From the NCBI GenBank assembly GCA_002293455.1, contig DBDH01000009.1, positions 91,408 through 100,897 on the forward strand: 9,490 nucleotides of DNA, read 5' to 3'. This document shows, piece after piece, positions 1-5,788 of this stretch. The stretch's first letter is position 1, and every line of letters starts with the position of its first letter. Position numbers and translations under genes: made by a program. The DNA comes from Treponema sp. UBA937. Its GTDB lineage: Bacteria > Spirochaetota > Spirochaetia > Treponematales > Breznakiellaceae. Below the pieces are notes generated by a model. The model was not told the origin of the DNA, ran no database searches, and saw only the letters and a program-made list of their open reading frames with translations.

Positions 1-330
1 CATCATGCCGGGCATGGAAACCGCGGCGCCGGACCTGACGGAAACCAAAAGAGGATCATCGGGGTCGCCAAGTTTTTTTCCCATCGCCGTTTCAAGTTTT
101 TTTAATGTCTCCAATACTTCATTTTCCAATCCGTCCGGATATTTTTGGTTGTTTTCATAATAAGCGGCACAAACGTCCGTAGAAATTGTAAATCCCGCGG
201 GAACCGGAATGCCCAGATTGGTCATTTCAGCCAAATTGGCGCCTTTTCCGCCCAAAACATCTTTCATTTTTGCATCGCCTTCGGCTTTTCCTTTGCCGAA
301 GAAATAAACATACTTTTGTTTATTAGCCAT
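1..330 (-). CDS. ppdK: Pyruvate, phosphate dikinase, N-terminal part (runs off the window)
   Basis: This is the first 110 codons of pyruvate phosphate dikinase, which interconverts pyruvate + ATP + Pi with phosphoenolpyruvate + AMP + PPi in the cytosol. In anaerobes it often serves as a PPi-using glycolytic enzyme. The N-terminal ATP-grasp nucleotide-binding domain is visible: LGGKGANLAEM at residues 26-36, with Lys29 matching the ATP-binding Lys22 of the Clostridium symbiosum enzyme; IPVPAGFTIST at 41-51; and LLVSVRSGA at 94-102, with Arg99 matching Arg92. MPGMM follows at the window edge. The ATG at 328-330 is preceded by a strong GGAGG. Position 103 is Ala, where PPDKs I know have Arg (SGAR). 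The phosphohistidine and PEP-binding domains lie outside the window. The gene follows the JAMM-DinG gene on the same strand after 142 bases and has its own promoter-like sequence. Family assignment is very secure. Confidence 0.95.
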   Translation of the reverse strand, partial: MANKQKYVYFFGKGKAEGDAKMKDVLGGKGANLAEMTNLGIPVPAGFTISTDVCAAYYENNQKYPDGLENEVLETLKKLETAMGKKLGDPDDPLLVSVRSGAAVSMPGMM

Positions 331-347
331 TTAATCCTCCATTACGT

Positions 348-370
348 ATGTGCTTTACATAATAGCACAT
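348..370 (-). promoter_or_regulatory. ppdK promoter: extended -10 inside a 7-bp-arm dyad
   Basis: On the minus strand TGC followed by TATTAT (-10 hexamer at 359-364) forms an extended -10 element. No good -35 is seen, as often with extended -10 promoters. The predicted start is near 352, giving a leader of about 20 nt carrying the GGAGG at 336-340. The -10 is enclosed by perfect inverted arms ATGTGCT (348-354) and AGCACAT (364-370) separated by 9 bases. Because the upstream arm is not transcribed, an operator is more likely than an RNA hairpin. The rest of 371-472 shows no gene and no convincing terminator for the upstream operon. Confidence 0.45.
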
Positions 371-472
371 TTTTAAGAAAAAGAAAGACCCCCGCGCCAA
401 GACGCACGCATGTTTTTTTCACACTGCACAGAGAGGCACTGCTGTCCGGTCATACAGAGGAGCGTTATCAGG

Positions 473-2905
473 CTAAGGATACAAAAATGATTCAATCTGA
501 TTCAGTATTGTGTTAAACTCCGAAAAACTTTTTTTGGTTTCAGGCAGGGATTTCAAAAAAATCTCGCCGTATCTTTTATGGAGAATCCGTCCGTCAAGGA
601 TAACCACCGCCCCGTGGTCACTAGAACGGCGCATAAGCCGTCCAAAGCCTTGTTTGAATTTCATAACCGCTTCCGGAAGGGACAATTCCATAAAAGAGCT
701 TCCTCCGCGCTCGTCTATCGCTTCGGAGCGGGCTTCAAAAACAGGATCGTCAGGGGGCCTGAAAGGAAGGCGGCAGAGAATAACAAGGCGGAGCGTATCT
801 CCGGGAGCGTCAACGCCTTCCCAAAAAGAATCGGTAGCAAAAAGCACGCTCGATTCATCGGAAAGGAAGGTTTGAAGGAGGCGGCTTCTGTCATCATCAC
901 CTTGTTTTAGACAGCGTATTCCCTGTTCCTTTAAGATTGGAAAGGCTGCATTATAGGCGCTTTTAAGCGCTTCATAAGAGGTAAATAAGACAAGAGCCGA
1001 ACCTCCGGATATTTCCGCCAATTTTGTTACCGAACGGTCAACGAAACCGCGGTACGTTCCCGATTCCGGAAGAGGCGCGTCTTCCGGAGACGCCAGCAGC
1101 ACCGCTTTCGCGTAAGGAAAGGGAGAAGGAAAAATCCCCGAAAAAATTTCCCGATGTCCCGCAAGAGCAAGGCCGGAGCGCCGCTGCCAATACTGGAAGG
1201 AATTCGCTATCGTTAACGTTGCCGACACGCAGACCACGGTTTTATTCGGTTCAAAAAGGGCTTCTTTTAACGAGGGAGCCACATCCAGCGGCGTTATCGT
1301 AAATTTAACCCAGGAATCGCCCTGCGTTCCCCGTTTTTCAAGCCAGAAAATTTCTTGCGGCCGTTCCTTGTATTCCATAAAGGCTCCGGCCGCGCTCCCG
1401 ATGGCTTCCAGCCTCCGCAAGAGAGCCTTTGTCTCCCAAACAGCCGGGTTATCTTCATCCGCCGGAGGGACTCCTTCCAAAACAGCCCTGACAATTCCCG
1501 CCAAGGATGATACTTCCTTGCGGACTTTGAGCATCATTGCCAGAAGCCTTGGCTGAACAAGCGCGTCTTTTGCGGGAACAAGCCGGAATACACTGTCGTC
1601 TTGAAGCAGTTCCAAAGCAGCCGTGTCAAGATCGTCGGCGGCGGAACGGAGCTTTTGTATCGATTCAACGGCATCGTCTACTTTGTCTTGTTCGGAACTG
1701 ACGGCCGCAAGCCGCAGGATGAGTCCGCTCCGGTGGTTCCGCCGTTTCCGGTACAGCCTTCCTGTCTGCCGGAAAATCGCCAGGCGGCTGAATTCTTCGG
1801 AAAAGAAAGAGGTCGCCGAATGTTCTACCGTATGGGCTTCATCGATGACGACCCGTTTGTAAGGAGGCAGCACAACCGTCGCGTCATAGCCCGCCCCATC
1901 GTTCCGCGCGGAAAGATCGGCAAATAATAAATGATGATTTACCACAAGAATCCTAGCGTCGGAAGTTTCCCGGCGGAGAAGCAGAAAAAAGCACCGTTCC
2001 CGCTGTGGGCATCTCATTCCCAGGCACATATCAGGTTCGGAACAAACCCTTGACCAGATTCCTTCACTCGGCAAAAACGATAAATCCGAACGGCTTCCGG
2101 TTTGGGAAACTCCGGCCCAATCGGCAATTGATTGTAATTCATCGGTTTCCGTTTTATCGAGGCCCGGTTCCGCCAAAGCATCATCCAGCCGCCTGAGGCA
2201 GAGATAATTTCCCCTCCCCTTCACCAGGACCACTTTCAGTTTTTTGCCGAGGCCGGATAACACAAGGGGAATATCTTTTTCGTAAAGCTGTTGTTGAAGG
2301 GTAATTGTCGCGGTGGAAATGACAATGCGTTCATCGTTTAACAGGGCAAATTGAAGGGAAGGAAGGAGATACGCAAAACTTTTTCCGACGCCGGTTCCGG
2401 CTTCCGCACAGACAAGGGCATCTTCGTTGAAACCCCGGACGATAATTCTCATCAAGTTGAGCTGGGATTCACGGCTTTCATAGAAAGGCAGCCGCTGGGC
2501 AATGGCTCCTCCTTCTTCAAGGGCCTCGCAAATTTCATCGCCGTCAAGTTTGCGGACAAGCTGTTTTTTTACCGGCTCCGCAATCACATACACCCGTTCC
2601 ACATTATTATCAACGATGAAAGAACCGACCCCGGCATCCGCGGCTTTGGAAGCGATCACAAGGTCATTATCGCTGGGGGTAAGAAATCCCGAAGGATGAT
2701 TGTGAATAAGGACATCAGCGTCTTCAAGCCGGGAACGGAGAGCAAGCACCGAATCTTCATTGCCCCGCGCAGCAATTTCTACCTTGTCAACAATGCCTTT
2801 TTCATTCAAAAAGCCAAGAACAAAAACTTCGTTCCCTTCCGCGTCCTCAATTCCGCTTTGTATACGTTTTATCGCTTTCGGTGAAATTCGTTTTACAGCC
2901 TGCAC
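473..2905 (-). CDS. DinG/XPD-type Fe-S superfamily 2 helicase with N-terminal RadC-like JAMM domain
   Basis: This 810-residue protein has two modules. Residues 1-125 form a RadC/JAB-type JAMM metalloprotease-like domain: Glu26 (NEVFVLGF) and HNHPSGFLTPSDND at 68-81, which fits HxH-x7-S-x2-D exactly (His68, His70, Ser78, Asp81). Residues 140-810 form a DinG/XPD helicase: Walker A GTGVGKS (170-176); Fe-S cysteines Cys236, Cys294, Cys299, Cys305 with the C-x4-C-x5-C spacing of E. coli DinG; DEAH (355-358); SAT (561-563); FWEGVDAPGD (694-703); and motif VI QGFGRLMRR (752-760). DinG enzymes unwind DNA 5'-3', including R-loops and G-quadruplexes. RadC's helix-hairpin-helix is absent. In some Firmicutes DinG carries a DnaQ-like exonuclease at this end; here JAMM takes its place. 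The start is GTG with AGGA 6 nt upstream; nearby ATGs are out of frame. It follows mutT by 21 bases. Helicase call is very secure; the role of the JAMM domain is unknown. Confidence 0.93.
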   Translation of the reverse strand: MQAVKRISPKAIKRIQSGIEDAEGNEVFVLGFLNEKGIVDKVEIAARGNEDSVLALRSRLEDADVLIHNHPSGFLTPSDNDLVIASKAADAGVGSFIVDNNVERVYVIAEPVKKQLVRKLDGDEICEALEEGGAIAQRLPFYESRESQLNLMRIIVRGFNEDALVCAEAGTGVGKSFAYLLPSLQFALLNDERIVISTATITLQQQLYEKDIPLVLSGLGKKLKVVLVKGRGNYLCLRRLDDALAEPGLDKTETDELQSIADWAGVSQTGSRSDLSFLPSEGIWSRVCSEPDMCLGMRCPQRERCFFLLLRRETSDARILVVNHHLLFADLSARNDGAGYDATVVLPPYKRVVIDEAHTVEHSATSFFSEEFSRLAIFRQTGRLYRKRRNHRSGLILRLAAVSSEQDKVDDAVESIQKLRSAADDLDTAALELLQDDSVFRLVPAKDALVQPRLLAMMLKVRKEVSSLAGIVRAVLEGVPPADEDNPAVWETKALLRRLEAIGSAAGAFMEYKERPQEIFWLEKRGTQGDSWVKFTITPLDVAPSLKEALFEPNKTVVCVSATLTIANSFQYWQRRSGLALAGHREIFSGIFPSPFPYAKAVLLASPEDAPLPESGTYRGFVDRSVTKLAEISGGSALVLFTSYEALKSAYNAAFPILKEQGIRCLKQGDDDRSRLLQTFLSDESSVLFATDSFWEGVDAPGDTLRLVILCRLPFRPPDDPVFEARSEAIDERGGSSFMELSLPEAVMKFKQGFGRLMRRSSDHGAVVILDGRILHKRYGEIFLKSLPETKKSFSEFNTILNQIESFLYP

Positions 2906-2926
2906 ATCATTTCCTGTTGAACCAGA

Positions 2927-3367
2927 TTATAACGAATCAAGATATTTCCTAATCGCTGGAATTAATTTCCGGTCGGAGCCGGCAAAATCACATTGTTCAA
3001 TTTCATCCAACGCCGTCCAGCGCCAGCTCGTATGTTCGCAAAGGACAAAATCATCACTTTGAAAGAACACTTCATACGCGTTTAAGCGCCGGGAAATATT
3101 TTTATGTTCAAATTCGGCGCTCCCGATAAACCTTCCCACATTGATGCCGATTCCAAACTCTTCCTGAAATTCCCGAATTAACGCTTCCTCGTCGGATTCA
3201 CTTCCTTCAACCTTGCCGCCGGGAAACTCCCAGCATTCACTTAAAGAACCGCCCGGAACGCGCCGGGCAATAAAAATCTTTCCGTCCCGAACCGCGATTC
3301 CCGCCACTGACCTTTTAGGGTCCTTTAGAGAAGATTCATCAATGTGACTGCTTGATACCTCTGCCAT
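2927..3367 (-). CDS. mutT: MutT-type Nudix hydrolase (probable 8-oxo-dGTP or related NTP diphosphatase)
   Basis: This 146-residue protein carries a complete Nudix box at residues 51-73 (G-x5-E-x7-REFQEEFGI), preceded by WEFPGG, the signature of the MutT/NudG group. These cytosolic enzymes hydrolyse damaged or modified nucleoside triphosphates to the monophosphate and PPi; MutT itself removes 8-oxo-dGTP and prevents A:T to C:G mutation. The substrate cannot be decided from sequence alone, and NudG-like CTP derivatives are an alternative. I chose the ATG at 3365-3367 because it overlaps the upstream gene's stop in a TGATG junction, which suggests translational coupling; no good Shine-Dalgarno is present. 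The open frame extends to 3436 but would overlap the neighbour by 70 bases. A GTG at about residue 21 is another possible start. The helicase gene follows 21 bases downstream, so both probably belong to one transcript. Confidence 0.85.
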   Translation of the reverse strand: MAEVSSSHIDESSLKDPKRSVAGIAVRDGKIFIARRVPGGSLSECWEFPGGKVEGSESDEEALIREFQEEFGIGINVGRFIGSAEFEHKNISRRLNAYEVFFQSDDFVLCEHTSWRWTALDEIEQCDFAGSDRKLIPAIRKYLDSL

Positions 3368-3774
3368 CAGAGAAGCAGTACCGACGGAAAAAGAAAGTGA
3401 AGCACAGCGGAAGCCATCGTAACAACACCGATCCATTTACGGTTTGTTTCAAAAAAAGATTCCAGCTTCTCTGATTTTTCGGATGCAATATCTGAATGAT
3501 GCTTATAATACGCGAATATCAATATAAACCCGGCCAATAAGCCCATCAAAGCGGGAATAAGATCGCCGATGACCATGATATCGCCTTGAACTACAGAAAG
3601 AATTTTCAGAACCGCTGTTAAACACGTTATAATCCCCAAACCCAATCTGAAAGATTCATTGTGTATAGAAAATTTAAAACCGGAATCTTCTGATACAGGA
3701 TACTCTTCACTCCTAAAAATCAGAAAACCGGCGGTAAAATTACACAAAACGGAAAGGAAATAAAATTGTAACAT
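3367..3774 (-). CDS. Small four-helix membrane protein of unknown function
   Basis: This 135-residue hydrophobic protein is not one I recognise. Four likely transmembrane segments lie at about residues 1-20, 43-62, 68-90 and 113-135, with a charged stretch (HHSDIASEKSEKLESFF) between helices 3 and 4. It has no catalytic motif, lipobox or cleavable signal that I can see. The ATG start has GGGAG 6 nt upstream. A TATAAT lies about 60 bases upstream, so this looks like the first gene of an operon with mutT and the JAMM-DinG helicase; its stop overlaps the mutT start by one base. A membrane protein leading a nucleotide-sanitation and helicase operon is odd, and the association may be incidental. 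It is a real gene on grounds of start signal and packing; its function is unknown. Confidence 0.7.
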   Translation of the reverse strand: MLQFYFLSVLCNFTAGFLIFRSEEYPVSEDSGFKFSIHNESFRLGLGIITCLTAVLKILSVVQGDIMVIGDLIPALMGLLAGFILIFAYYKHHSDIASEKSEKLESFFETNRKWIGVVTMASAVLHFLFPSVLLL

Positions 3775-3831
3775 AGCAAACTCCCTTTTCCAAAAGAATA
3801 ATCGATTAAGAATGACTGGTCAACCATACTT

Positions 3832-3837
3832 ATTATA
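3832..3837 (-). promoter_or_regulatory. Putative -10 element (TATAAT) for the membrane protein-mutT-helicase operon
   Basis: A perfect TATAAT lies on the minus strand about 58 bases before the ATG at 3774. No convincing -35 hexamer is seen at 16-18 bases upstream, so this is a weak call. The predicted leader is about 50 nt and contains the GGGAG ribosome binding site. Confidence 0.35.
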
Positions 3838-3860
3838 CATTGCCTTAGATCTTGTTTAGT

Positions 3861-3893
3861 GACTGACGTCTTTTGTTACCCCTGCGCGGCCTG
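3861..3893. repeat. Degenerate partial copy of the GC-rich element flanking the HEPN/MNT pair
   Basis: CTGAC at 3862-3866 and TGCGCGGCCTG at 3883-3893 resemble CTGAC and TACGCGGCCTG on the other side of the HEPN/MNT pair. The identical core CGCGGCCTG is at 3885-3893 and at 4693-4701, in the same orientation. The second arm of the stem-loop is missing here. This may be the remnant of a repeat or an insertion boundary; nine shared bases could also arise by chance. Confidence 0.3.
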
Positions 3894-3898
3894 AGAAA

Positions 3899-4294
3899 TC
3901 AGTCTTTTAATTCATCCAATATTATTGTTTTTATTTCTTTTGCATATTCAATGATTTTTTCCACTTCTTCATTTGAGGGGATGCCATCCGGTAACAAGCC
4001 TAATTCTCCTGGATACCTTGATTCAATATAGACTTCATTTATCAGAATCAATTTGTTTTTGTCTATCCCCAAGTCTTTTATCTCTTTTATCATTCCATTG
4101 AGTTTTATTAAATCGTGTGTTTTTATTAACGGGATATTCTGTTCAATTAAATATGCTTTTAAATATTTTTCTATTGCCTGCTGACAATGAAACACCGCAA
4201 TATTAGTCAATGAGTCCTCATCCTTGACTAGTATTTCAGAAACTTTTAAATCTTGATCGGCCAATAAAATCCAATCATGCACTTGCTTTTTCAT
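3899..4294 (-). CDS. HEPN domain protein, presumed toxin partner of the adjacent nucleotidyltransferase
   Basis: This 131-residue, mostly helical protein matches the HEPN family of the COG2250/COG1895 type: an N-terminal helix with DWILLADQDL, then FHCQQAIEKYLKAYLIE (about residues 35-51), a THDL turn, and YIESRYPGELG near residue 93. HEPN proteins next to a minimal nucleotidyltransferase usually form toxin-antitoxin modules, the HEPN partner being an RNase toxin in the characterised cases. Here the RNase motif R-x4-6-H is absent: the only Arg is in SRYPG with no His after it, so RNase activity is doubtful. I chose the ATG at 4292-4294, giving MKKQVHDW; an upstream in-frame ATG at 4342 would add 16 basic residues inside the partner gene. 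The chosen start overlaps the nucleotidyltransferase end by 20 bases, so translation is probably coupled. Base composition is clearly AT-rich compared with neighbours. Confidence 0.85.
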   Translation of the reverse strand: MKKQVHDWILLADQDLKVSEILVKDEDSLTNIAVFHCQQAIEKYLKAYLIEQNIPLIKTHDLIKLNGMIKEIKDLGIDKNKLILINEVYIESRYPGELGLLPDGIPSNEEVEKIIEYAKEIKTIILDELKD

Positions 4295-4619
4295 ATATGA
4301 TCTTTCCCGTTTTTTCAATTTCTTCAACAAAAGAATTCCCATAATGTTTTATTTTTTCTAACTCTGCTTTTGAATACACTAATATATCGAGAGGCATTTT
4401 TTGGTTTATTTCAAACACCAAATTTCGTACAAAAATTTTTTTATTTAGACGTTCTGTGTATGTTTCCGCGACATTGTTATCATCCAAAATAACCAATAAA
4501 TCGATATCACTATGTTCATTGGAATTTCCATTTGCATAAGAACCAAAAAGAATAATTTTGAATGGGTTCGACGGTTGAAGAGAGAAAATCAAATTATCCA
4601 ACAAAGCATCAATATCCAT
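4275..4619 (-). CDS. MNT-type minimal nucleotidyltransferase, presumed antitoxin of the HEPN pair
   Basis: This 114-residue protein is a stand-alone DNA polymerase beta-superfamily nucleotidyltransferase. It has GSYANG (26-31) followed by SDIDLLVI with Asp38 and Asp40, and a third carboxylate Asp78 (MPLDILVYS), so all three metal-binding residues are in place. In characterised HEPN/MNT modules the nucleotidyltransferase (MntA) transfers AMP to the HEPN toxin and neutralises it; that is the likely role here, by analogy. The order, antitoxin first with the toxin overlapping its end, fits a single transcript. There is no Shine-Dalgarno before the ATG and an in-frame TAA lies 15 bases upstream, so initiation must be leaderless, coupled to a tiny upstream frame, or weak. 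The motif reads GSYANG instead of the more common GSxARG. The cassette looks horizontally acquired. Confidence 0.88.
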   Translation of the reverse strand: MDIDALLDNLIFSLQPSNPFKIILFGSYANGNSNEHSDIDLLVILDDNNVAETYTERLNKKIFVRNLVFEINQKMPLDILVYSKAELEKIKHYGNSFVEEIEKTGKIIYEKASA

Positions 4620-4621
4620 GA

Positions 4622-4654
4622 TTATACGATATTATAGATAAATTCCTTTGTCAA
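4622..4654 (-). CDS. Possible 10-codon leader minicistron upstream of the antitoxin gene
   Basis: On the minus strand a strong AGGAGGAG (4665-4672) has no gene behind it except this frame. TTG at 4652-4654 starts MTKEFIYNIV and ends in TAA at 4622-4624, two bases before the antitoxin ATG. The Shine-Dalgarno to TTG gap of about 10 bases is slightly long. Such a layout could let terminating ribosomes restart on the antitoxin. The same TTGACA could instead be a -35 element, in which case this frame is not translated. Very short, so low confidence. Confidence 0.25.
   Translation of the reverse strand: MTKEFIYNIV
4626..4654 (-). promoter_or_regulatory. Candidate promoter of the HEPN/MNT pair predicting a leaderless mRNA
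   Basis: TTGACA (4649-4654) is followed after 17 bases by TATCGT (4626-4631), and the ATG begins exactly 6 bases later, so +1 would be the A of the start codon. A perfect TATAAT at 4632-4643 has poor -35 spacing and would still leave only about 5 leader bases. Absence of a Shine-Dalgarno fits a leaderless message. Confidence 0.35.
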
Positions 4655-4677
4655 TAAAACTTTTCTCCTCCTAACGA

Positions 4678-4735
4678 TGCCTGACACTCTTACGCGGCCT
4701 GTTCTGGCACGCGGGCAGTTTTTTAATGTCAGGCA
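4678..4735. repeat. Nested stem-loop element (REP-like)
   Basis: Perfect 9-bp outer arms TGCCTGACA (4678-4686) and TGTCAGGCA (4727-4735) enclose a second stem: CGCGGCC (4693-4699) pairs with GGC-A-CGCG (4707-4713), 7 bp with one bulged base and the loop TGTTCT. The two-tier structure lies between two minus-strand transcription units. It resembles REP/BIME elements or the end of a small transposable element, though a terminator for the upstream membrane gene is also possible: on the minus strand a run of A rather than T follows the first arm. Copy number elsewhere in the genome is unknown. Confidence 0.5.
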
Positions 4736-4752
4736 CTGTTTGTGTTACAATA

Positions 4753-5142
4753 TTACTTTTTCTTTATAAATGGTTTTATTTGACTAATCAGCGCAACAAC
4801 CCATCCAATTACTATTACATAGGCGCCGGATTGTAATTCGATGCTGTTGTCATTTAAAGCTCCCAAATATACAGCAACCCCGCAGACAATACAGACAAGT
4901 AAGGCCAGCCAATCAATAATAACCGGCACATTCTTTTTCATCATTAACAACGCGCCGACCAAAAGCCCGACAAGTGCTGATATAAATATTCCGTATAAAA
5001 GTACCGCATTATGACTGCTGTCCATATCCGCCAATGCGTCTGCAAGTTCAAAACCGTTCATGTCACACGCTATGGGCATGAGAAAACCGATTATTACCAG
5101 CAAAAAACCTAATTTCCCAATCATTCTAAAATTCATCTTCAT
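4753..5142 (-). CDS. Small four-helix membrane protein, unknown function
   Basis: This 129-residue protein is not one I can name. Predicted membrane helices lie at about residues 9-26, 47-68, 73-93 and 104-122; the C-terminus is basic (KPFIKKK), which would favour a cytoplasmic tail. The first helix ends in MPIACDMNGF, whose Cys resembles a lipobox, but the -3 residue is Pro and three further helices follow, so I read it as a plain multi-pass inner-membrane protein. The ATG is supported by a strong GGAGG 6 nt upstream. It lies 82 bases after the 183-residue membrane protein gene on the same strand and may be cotranscribed with it or use its own weak promoter (TATAAC on the minus strand in 5191-5200). 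No catalytic residues are evident. Confidence 0.7.
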   Translation of the reverse strand: MKMNFRMIGKLGFLLVIIGFLMPIACDMNGFELADALADMDSSHNAVLLYGIFISALVGLLVGALLMMKKNVPVIIDWLALLVCIVCGVAVYLGALNDNSIELQSGAYVIVIGWVVALISQIKPFIKKK

Positions 5143-5160
5143 AAAAATCCTCCTTTTCTA

Positions 5161-5185
5161 TTTTTTCCGGCAACGCCGGTTTTTT
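5161..5185. other. GC-rich hairpin flanked by T runs (plus-strand terminator-like)
   Basis: CCGGC (5167-5171) and GCCGG (5175-5179) form a 5-bp all-GC stem with loop AAC, with a run of six T on each side. Read on the plus strand this is a short intrinsic terminator, yet the nearby genes are all on the minus strand, where the hairpin is flanked by A runs and sits in the leader of the gene starting at 5142. It could stop antisense transcription or structure that leader. Confidence 0.3.
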
Positions 5186-5224
5186 CCATGTTATAAGAAC
5201 TATCAAAGATTGTCTTCTTTACCC

Positions 5225-5776
5225 CTACTCCGTCTTTACGGTAAGTTTCTGAATCTCTTTTTCACTTTGCATAAGAATGAGCAGTTCCCCGGCCTCAAAG
5301 GGAACCGCCATTTTAAAATTTTCTTCCGCTTCGGAAGTGAAAAAGAAGCGTTCAGTCTTTATGTCGATTTCTTCCTGGAGGGCTTTTTCTCCGCTGCCGC
5401 CGGGTGAAACGGCAAGATCAAGCACGCCGGTGTAAAAATCATCTTTGTTTTTTATTTTTTTATTGAGCGTAAGATAGGTTTTTCCTTCAAAGGTAAAAGC
5501 TGAAACAGCGATGGTATTCCCGCCGAAAACGATTTCATCTTTACTGCCGAAAAGAAAGGAAAGCATATACAGCAGCGCGGAAAGGACAACAATCGATATA
5601 AACAAAAATGCGAGCGGTTTTGTAGCGGTCAAGGGCCTGAATAAATTGAACGGCTGCTTTTTACTTTCTTCGTTTAATTTCTTTACGGTCTCTGAAGCAT
5701 GTTCCAATCTTCTTTCCCGGGAATAACGAAAAATAATATCCTTTTCATCAATTTGTTTGTTGTCTTTATCCGGCAT
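5225..5776 (-). CDS. Single-pass membrane protein of unknown function
   Basis: This 183-residue protein has a charged N-terminal part (residues 1-48, with a basic, probably helical RYSRERRLEHASETVKKLNEESKK at 17-40), one strong transmembrane helix at about 54-77, and a roughly 105-residue C-terminal domain with alternating beta-type hydrophobics. With basic residues before the helix, the N-terminus is probably cytoplasmic and the C-terminal domain periplasmic. I recognise no family. The ATG has AAGGA 5 bases upstream, and the gene starts 12 bases after the stop of the lipoprotein gene, so the two are very likely cotranscribed and may act together at the inner membrane. A partner or anchor for the lipoprotein is conceivable but unsupported by any motif. 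Confidence 0.75.
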   Translation of the reverse strand: MPDKDNKQIDEKDIIFRYSRERRLEHASETVKKLNEESKKQPFNLFRPLTATKPLAFLFISIVVLSALLYMLSFLFGSKDEIVFGGNTIAVSAFTFEGKTYLTLNKKIKNKDDFYTGVLDLAVSPGGSGEKALQEEIDIKTERFFFTSEAEENFKMAVPFEAGELLILMQSEKEIQKLTVKTE

Positions 5777-5788
5777 TTTTTCCTTCCG

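Noticed and set aside
371..472. Terminator for the helicase operon in the 331-472 gap
   Set aside because: There are GC-rich stretches and T runs but no stem of more than 3-4 bp directly before a T run on the minus strand.
145..516. Plus-strand open frame spanning the ppdK start and the intergenic region
   Set aside because: It crosses ppdK antisense and the promoter region, with no ribosome binding site or recognisable protein.
957..970. Palindrome GCGCTT-TT-AAGCGC inside the helicase gene
   Set aside because: Short arms of 6 bp in a coding region of high GC are expected by chance in 9.5 kb.
2351..2884. Long plus-strand open frame (177 codons) opposite the JAMM domain
   Set aside because: It lies antisense to clearly conserved JAMM and Walker A coding sequence and shows no family features; it is a shadow of codon bias.
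3368..3436. Longer MutT start giving MDRCCYDGF
   Set aside because: It overlaps the upstream gene by 70 bases and adds residues outside the Nudix fold; the TGATG junction fits a start at 3367.
5068..5085. Lipobox-like MPIAC in the 129-residue membrane protein
   Set aside because: Proline at -3 and three further membrane helices make lipidation unlikely.
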